From: DASTEQ01 sp040905185
Lineage (GTDB): Bacteria; Chloroflexota; Limnocylindria; QHBO01
Assembly: GCA_040905185.1 (NCBI GenBank)
Contig: JBBDRZ010000007.1
Span: 248,001 to 312,000, forward strand
Reading direction: 5' to 3'
DNA: 64,000 bases
Shown here: positions 59,645 to 64,000 of the stretch, piece after piece
How positions within the stretch are numbered: position 1 is the first letter of the stretch
How the letters are laid out: each line of letters starts with the position of its first letter
Position numbers and translations under genes: made by a program
Notes under the pieces: generated by a model
Told to the model about the DNA's origin: nothing
The model's input: the letters and a program-made list of their open reading frames with translations, nothing else
Database searches by the model: none

Positions 59645-60658
59645 ATGACGCCCACGGGACCGATGGTGGTCGACAAGTTCGGCGGCTCGGTGCTGACCCG
59701 GCCACAGGACGTGGCCGCGGCGGTGGACGTGGTGGTCCGCCAGCGGGCTGCCGGGCTGCGCCCGGTGGTGGTCGTCTCCGCGTTCGAGGGGGTGACCGAT
59801 GCCATCCTCTCGTCGGCCTCGGTCCTGCTGCCCGATGGCGGGGCCAGCCTGCGGGGAGATGCGGCCCATGCGCCCGATTCGGCGCTGGCCCGCGAAACGG
59901 ACCGTGCCCTGGCTACCGGTGAGGCGTTGTCGGCGGCTTTGTTCGCGCTGGGGCTCGAGGCGCGCGGGATTCCCGCCCGCTCGTTCAGCGGCGCCGAGGC
60001 GGGGATCCGGACCGCGGCCGCTCACCTGGGAGCGGCCGTTCGTCGCGTCTACTCACGCCCTCTTCGGACCGCGGTGGCAGAGGGACTGGTGCCGGTGGTG
60101 GCCGGTTTTCAGGGGATCGGAGCCCACGGGGAGCTGACCACGCTTGGTCGGGGAGGCACGGACCTCTCGGCCGTGGCCTTGGCGGTCGCATTGCGAGCCG
60201 ATCGCTGCGAGCTGTTCAAGGACACCGGCGGCGTATGGGAGGCCGACCCGCACCTGGTCCCCGGGGCGCGGCTGTTGCCCGTGGTCAACGCCCTCCAGCT
60301 GGAGCTGCTGGGTGAGCTGGGAGCCGAGGTCGTCCACCCCGTCGCCGTGCGCCGCGCGCGCCGCGGCCGGCTGCGGCTGGTGGTGCGGTCACTCGACGAC
60401 GAGGCGCCTTCGACAGAGGTGCCACCCCGATCCCAGCGTGGATCTGATGGTGCGATGCTGCTGGCTGTGGACCGCAAGGAACGGATCGCGCGGATCAGCC
60501 TGATCGGCCCCGCGTCACGAATGCCCGAGCTGCTGCCGCTGCCCGCCCACGGGGAGGGCTCATTCGACGAGGGCGGCCTCCGGGTCGTGTGGGCCGAGGT
60601 CCCTGTCGCCCGCGCAGCCCAGGCCGCCCAGGCCGTCCACGCCGCCCTGATGGCCTAA
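59645..60658 (+). CDS. aspartate kinase-like protein (short)
   Basis: A 337-aa amino-acid-kinase-fold protein. It starts VVDKFGGSVL, has VVVSAFEGVTD, and the catalytic GRGGTDLSAVALA with KDTGGVWEADP. This is the aspartokinase type, but it is shorter than usual (about 400-450 aa); the C-terminal 90 residues are at most one regulatory ACT-like half. It would phosphorylate aspartate for Lys/Thr/Met synthesis, or act in a related pathway. Neighbours do not form an operon. The stop interlocks with that of the lysyl-oxidase-like gene. Confidence 0.85.
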   Translation: MTPTGPMVVDKFGGSVLTRPQDVAAAVDVVVRQRAAGLRPVVVVSAFEGVTDAILSSASVLLPDGGASLRGDAAHAPDSALARETDRALATGEALSAALFALGLEARGIPARSFSGAEAGIRTAAAHLGAAVRRVYSRPLRTAVAEGLVPVVAGFQGIGAHGELTTLGRGGTDLSAVALAVALRADRCELFKDTGGVWEADPHLVPGARLLPVVNALQLELLGELGAEVVHPVAVRRARRGRLRLVVRSLDDEAPSTEVPPRSQRGSDGAMLLAVDRKERIARISLIGPASRMPELLPLPAHGEGSFDEGGLRVVWAEVPVARAAQAAQAVHAALMA

Positions 60659-61515
60659 GTTGGGCAGGGTTGGCTGTCGGCCTCGACGGTGATGATCTGG
60701 CCCTCGCCGGCGGCGGGGAACTGGATTCGGCTCATGATGCAGTTGTCGGTGTCATCGGTCTCGTAGAAGTCGTTGGCCCAGTCGACGGTGGCCTTCAGGG
60801 TGTAGGTGCCGCCCGCCACATCGGTGATGTCGATCCACTGGTTGGCGAAGTCCCAGCCGTATCGGTCGCCCCACCCCACTGATAGGCCCATGCGGACCCC
60901 GAACGACTCCGGCTGCCCGCACCAATTGATCGAGTAGTAGCTGTCAATCCTGGACGCCGGCAATTCGCGGTTGGTGCGGGTGTTGTCGAAGAAGCAGAAG
61001 TGGATCTTGTTGCCGTTGCGGATCGACCCCGGGTCAAGCACCGGGCTCAGCTCCATGGTCACGGCCTGCTGGGCATGCCAGTGGTTGTGCCCGTCCCCCG
61101 CGTAGCGGGCGTCCACGGTGGTCGGTACCCGGCGGAAGCCGCCCGAGGCGGTGTACACGATCTGGTCCATGAGCATGGACGGCTCATCCGCGCTCGGCCG
61201 GCTGCCGCGCAGCTCGAAGGGCCCGTCCCCGTAGTTGCTGAAGATAGTCGTCACGCGCAGCAGGCGGTGGTTGTCGCGGTACTCGACGCGCCAGTCGGTG
61301 AGCGGCTCCATCACCAGGTTGGGGAGCAGGGCGCCATCCGGGATGGCCGGAGTGGGCGTCGGCTCAGACGTCGGCTCAGGCGTCGGCTGCGGGGTCGGGA
61401 TGGCGGTTGGCGTGGGGTTCGCGGACGGCCCGGGCGAGTCGTACGGGCTGGGTGCGCAGGCCACCACGGCGAGGCACACGATGGACAGCCCGACGAGGCG
61501 ACGTCTATTGGTCAC
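60655..61515 (-). CDS. lysyl oxidase-like lipoprotein
   Basis: A 286-aa lipoprotein with lipobox LAVVAC (Cys20) and a long Pro/Thr-rich linker. The catalytic part has the copper site GHNHWHAQQ (His143, 145, 147), an LTQ-type Lys in GNKIHFCFFD (Lys170) and Tyr in GDRYGWDFANQWIDITDV (Tyr219), matching the lysyl oxidase fold, with ITDV...YTLKATV after it. It would oxidise primary amines or lysine side chains outside the cell. A GTG at 61515 gives the best signal peptide; an ATG at 61533 is possible. It overlaps the nucleotidyltransferase gene. Confidence 0.85.
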   Translation of the reverse strand: MTNRRRLVGLSIVCLAVVACAPSPYDSPGPSANPTPTAIPTPQPTPEPTSEPTPTPAIPDGALLPNLVMEPLTDWRVEYRDNHRLLRVTTIFSNYGDGPFELRGSRPSADEPSMLMDQIVYTASGGFRRVPTTVDARYAGDGHNHWHAQQAVTMELSPVLDPGSIRNGNKIHFCFFDNTRTNRELPASRIDSYYSINWCGQPESFGVRMGLSVGWGDRYGWDFANQWIDITDVAGGTYTLKATVDWANDFYETDDTDNCIMSRIQFPAAGEGQIITVEADSQPCPT

Positions 61516-62089
61516 GAGGCTGAATAGAGTCATTCCGACGAGCAGCCGCGACCATAGACCATTGGTCCTGAAGGTCCAGCGCGGCCACCCAGCGCTCGAT
61601 GTACGCGAGGTCCAGTCTGTCGCCGGAGACGGCCAGGATGGATTGGATGTCGCGAAGCTGGCGCTCCGACTCGCCCGCCCGCGCCCATTCAAGCTTGGAC
61701 ACAACTGTGTCCTCGGCCGAGGCGAACGACACCTGCCGTCCTTGCACCTCGGCAGTCTGCCGCCGCCCGAAAGCCGCGACCGAGTGTGGGCGCCGATCGC
61801 GAATGATGAAGTCAGCCTTCCATCCCGTGCCGCGCTCGACGGCGTTGAACTGGCCACGCTCGCGCAGTGCCTGGGCCGCCACGTCGGCGTCCAGGTAGAA
61901 ATCGGCCGCGATCAATCGCGATACGAGATCGGTCAGTGCTTTCCGCGAGGGATCGATCACGAGATCCACGTCACGCGTGGTGCGTGGCTCACCGTGGAGC
62001 GAACTTGCCGCGGATCCAACCACCATGTACGGAATTCCGGCGCGATCCAAGTGCTGCACGACGAGCGCGAGCATCGCCTCCAGGCTCAT
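61505..62089 (-). CDS. AbiEii-like nucleotidyltransferase
   Basis: A 194-aa minimal nucleotidyltransferase-fold protein with VVGSAASSLHGEPRTTRDVD (the GSxAS and D-x-D motifs), and a later ASAEDTVVSKLEWAR helix. It resembles AbiEii/DUF6036-type nucleotidyltransferases, which are often toxin parts or used as tRNA or protein modifiers. It overlaps the upstream small gene by ATGA; the two probably work together. Confidence 0.85.
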   Translation of the reverse strand: MSLEAMLALVVQHLDRAGIPYMVVGSAASSLHGEPRTTRDVDLVIDPSRKALTDLVSRLIAADFYLDADVAAQALRERGQFNAVERGTGWKADFIIRDRRPHSVAAFGRRQTAEVQGRQVSFASAEDTVVSKLEWARAGESERQLRDIQSILAVSGDRLDLAYIERWVAALDLQDQWSMVAAARRNDSIQPRDQ

Positions 62090-62304
62090 GGATGGGCTTT
62101 GCGGGTCAGGATCCTGATGAGCTCTGCTCGGACCTGCTCAGGCGTGTACTCCGGATGCCGGAGCCGGATGCCGCTCTCGGTTACGGCCCGTGCCGCGTCG
62201 CTCATTTCTAGGGCAGCATGCAGGCGCTGGCTGGGCGTCATCCGACGGAAGACCTCCCGCTGAACGGCCAGGGCCTCGGGGCTGGTGTCGCGCGGATCAG
62301 TCAC
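62086..62304 (-). CDS. small helical partner protein of the nucleotidyltransferase
   Basis: A 72-aa protein with two predicted helices (MTPSQRLHAALEMSDAARAV and TPEQVRAELIRILTRK) separated by GIRLRHPEY. The frame is open far upstream, but the GTG at 62304 overlaps the eamA stop (GTGA) and the stop overlaps the nucleotidyltransferase start (ATGA). I recall similar small proteins next to this kind of nucleotidyltransferase, but no function is established. It is a candidate antitoxin or adaptor. Confidence 0.6.
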   Translation of the reverse strand: MTDPRDTSPEALAVQREVFRRMTPSQRLHAALEMSDAARAVTESGIRLRHPEYTPEQVRAELIRILTRKAHP

Positions 62305-63272
62305 GAGGGCAGGATAGAGCCATCCGCGACGGCTTCGTGCTCGGCTGCCACGACCCCGGGTCGACGCTGAACCACGATGGCGGCCCCGACGATGCAGACT
62401 CCGCCCAGCGCCTGGAGCGGGGTCGGGATCTCGGCCAGCAGCAGCGCGGCCAGGGCGACTCCGACCACCGGCTCGAGGGTGGAGATGATGGCCGCCCGCG
62501 GCGCCCCCAGGATCCGGATGCCCATGATCCAGGCCATGGTCGGGATGCCGGCCCCGACCACACCCGCGAAAAGGACCGGCAGCAGGGCAGCGCTGGATGC
62601 CAGCGGGCTGTCCAGCATCCCCATCTGCCCAGTCAGTCCGGCGACGACCAGGTAGGTGGCGGCGGCCACGGCGAAGGTGACGCCGCCGGCCTGCGGCGAT
62701 GGGACCGATGGGAATCCATGCCGTGCCGACAAGGCGTACACGACCTGGCACAAGGCCCCGATGAAGGCCAGGCCCACGCCGACCAGGTCGAGCTGGCCCA
62801 CCTCGCCGGCCCCGATCACCACCAGGGCCAGGCCGAACAGGCTGACCCCCAGGGCGATCCAGCGCAGCGCGTCCAGCCGATCCCCGAAAAAGGCGGTCGA
62901 AACGAGAGCCACCAAGGCGGGGTAGGTGTAGAACACCAGCAGGGCCAGGGCGATGCTGATCCGGCTGATGGCCATCAGCACGGTCAGGTTGAGGGCCGCA
63001 TTCGTGAGACCTGCTACGCCCAGCATGACCTTATGCCGGCGCGGGATCTCCCACAGCGGCCGAGCCACCACCTGACCGAGGCGCCCGAGGACAACTGCTG
63101 CCCCGAGCACGAACAGGCCACCCACGACCACGCGCCACAGGACGAGGGTGAGCTCGCCCACGCCGGCCTCGAACGCAAAGCGGGCGGTGGGCCCGAGGGT
63201 CGCAAAGCACACCGCGGCGAGCACCACCAGGCTTGCGCCAACACCGTCGCTCCGTGGGCGGCCGGCACTCAC
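62301..63272 (-). CDS. EamA/DMT-family transporter
   Basis: A 323-aa protein with about ten hydrophobic segments in two homologous halves (each with the LALLVFYTYPALVALV- and AAIISTLEPVVGVALA-type pattern of EamA domains). It is a predicted drug/metabolite exporter in the cytoplasmic membrane, substrate unknown. The GTG start overlaps the ABC-F stop (GTGA), and the stop overlaps the small helical protein start, so a chain of coupled genes runs from the ABC-F gene to the lysyl-oxidase-like gene. Confidence 0.9.
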   Translation of the reverse strand: MSAGRPRSDGVGASLVVLAAVCFATLGPTARFAFEAGVGELTLVLWRVVVGGLFVLGAAVVLGRLGQVVARPLWEIPRRHKVMLGVAGLTNAALNLTVLMAISRISIALALLVFYTYPALVALVSTAFFGDRLDALRWIALGVSLFGLALVVIGAGEVGQLDLVGVGLAFIGALCQVVYALSARHGFPSVPSPQAGGVTFAVAAATYLVVAGLTGQMGMLDSPLASSAALLPVLFAGVVGAGIPTMAWIMGIRILGAPRAAIISTLEPVVGVALAALLLAEIPTPLQALGGVCIVGAAIVVQRRPGVVAAEHEAVADGSILPS

Positions 63273-64000
63273 GAGGCGGCCTCGGCGGTCGCAAGTTCGG
63301 CAGTCAACCGATCGCGTTCGGCGGCCAGCCCCGCGGATCGGTCAAGCGCCAGCTTGTGGCTCTCGATGAGGCGGCGCACCTGGGCCGCATCGGCATAGAC
63401 CGATGGATCGGCGAGCTGCTGGGTGAGATTGGTCAACTCCGCCTGGGTGGCCAACAGGTCGGCCTCGGTCCGTTCCAATGCGGCCCGCGCGTCGCGGGTC
63501 AGCCGGTGGCGACGGTTGCGGGCCTCGGCTTCGGTGCGCTTGCGGGCGATGGCCTCGTCGGTCGTCTCGCGGCGGGAACGGGCCACGACGACTCCCCGGG
63601 GAGTGGCCACGCCCTCGGTCGCCCCGGGCCGTTCGACGTCGATCCCACGCGCATCGGTATACGATTCGAAATCGCCCGGGTACAGGACCGCCGTGCCGCC
63701 GTTGACCTCGATGATGGCGTTGGCCACGGTGCGGATCAGGTATCGGTCATGGGTGATCAGGACCAGGGTCCCGCCGAAGGCGTTCAGCGCGTCCTCGAGC
63801 ACGTCGCGGCTGGCGATGTCCAGGTGGTTCGTGGGCTCGTCGAGGCACAGCAGGTTGGCCGGATCGGCCATCAGCTTGGCCAGCGCCAGTCGGGTCTGCT
63901 CCCCGCCGGACAGGACCTTCACCGGCTTGCCGATGTCGTCCCCCGAGAACAGGAAGGCCCCCAGCAACCGGCGCTGCTCGGCGGAGGTCAGGCGCGGGGC
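63269..64000 (-). CDS. ABC-F family ATPase (5' part outside the window)
   Basis: This is the C-terminal part of a duplicated ATP-binding protein of the ABC-F group. It shows the second nucleotide-binding domain from before the signature (VLSGGEQTRLALAK), through Walker B (LLCLDEPTNHLDI) to ITHDRY. A long charged, coiled C-terminal extension follows. ABC-F proteins act on ribosomes, some giving antibiotic resistance. The frame is open to base 64000, so the start and the first domain lie beyond the window. The first gene of the downstream chain (eamA) overlaps its stop. Confidence 0.92.
   Translation of the reverse strand, partial: APRLTSAEQRRLLGAFLFSGDDIGKPVKVLSGGEQTRLALAKLMADPANLLCLDEPTNHLDIASRDVLEDALNAFGGTLVLITHDRYLIRTVANAIIEVNGGTAVLYPGDFESYTDARGIDVERPGATEGVATPRGVVVARSRRETTDEAIARKRTEAEARNRRHRLTRDARAALERTEADLLATQAELTNLTQQLADPSVYADAAQVRRLIESHKLALDRSAGLAAERDRLTAELATAEAAS

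Noticed and set aside
1..64000. CRISPR arrays, insertion sequences, prophage genes
   Set aside because: No evenly spaced repeats, transposase motifs or phage structural genes were seen; codon use and gene types look uniform across the window.

Overview
The window is GC-rich, densely packed bacterial chromosome with short intergenic gaps, many 1-4 nt overlaps and frequent GTG starts. The mix of genes fits an uncultured Chloroflexota lineage of the Limnocylindria/Ellin type, with an actinobacterium as the main alternative: SufBCDSU with an Rrf2 regulator, CysO/CysM/Mec, bactofilin, zinc-ribbon/cyclase/AAA proteins, ATP-type PEPCK and Lgt with several lipoproteins. This placement is inference from gene content, not from a marker-gene tree. 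No phage, insertion sequence, CRISPR array or origin was recognised. The only RNA gene found is tRNA-Gly(CCC).

Layout. 1-9 kb: the end of a GAF/cyclase protein, ATP-PEPCK, a Kelch lipoprotein, an SDR with an unusual start, RibA, pirin, small hypotheticals and tRNA-Gly. 9-16 kb: a cyclic-nucleotide-binding protein, a secreted M28 peptidase, an acyl ligase-ACP-acyltransferase fusion, an MBL hydrolase, a secreted metallopeptidase, and RsgA with a 21-codon leader ORF. 16-25 kb: the main cluster, eleven tightly spaced genes sufB-sufD-Rieske-rrf2-sufC-sufS-sufU-rhodanese/MoeB-cysO-cysM-mec, with a recognisable promoter and an IscR-type palindrome in front. 25-41 kb: peptidases, a hydrolase-cyclase fusion, MFS and PlsC, Lgt, cystathionine beta-synthase, methylmalonate-semialdehyde dehydrogenase, a large cyclase-propeller-solute-binding fusion, and a cystathionine gamma-lyase-type enzyme. 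41-48 kb: MBL, citrate synthase, malate dehydrogenase, ArsC, Upp, bactofilin and asparaginase. 48-64 kb: DUF554, an SGNH lipoprotein, GltX, a tandem pair of zinc ribbon-cyclase-AAA-TPR proteins, an alcohol dehydrogenase, a cysteine-less peroxiredoxin-like protein, MutY, an aspartokinase-like protein, a lysyl-oxidase-like lipoprotein, a nucleotidyltransferase with a small partner, EamA, and a partial ABC-F ATPase.

How the genes fit together. The strongest theme is sulfur. The SUF machinery needs cysteine as its sulfur donor, and the same operon carries a complete CysO-CysM-Mec route that makes cysteine from a protein thiocarboxylate. The carrier ends in GG followed by two extra residues, so it probably needs trimming, and a JAMM protease is encoded two genes downstream. 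Two transsulfuration enzymes elsewhere in the window offer a second route. The second theme is signalling: five proteins carry class III cyclase domains, three of them with degenerate active sites, and one stand-alone cyclic-nucleotide-binding domain is present.

Genome style. Seven of the eleven convergent gene pairs share a 4-nt YTAR sequence that holds both stop codons. Several genes have a TANNNT hexamer only 6-9 nt before the start codon, which suggests leaderless transcription.
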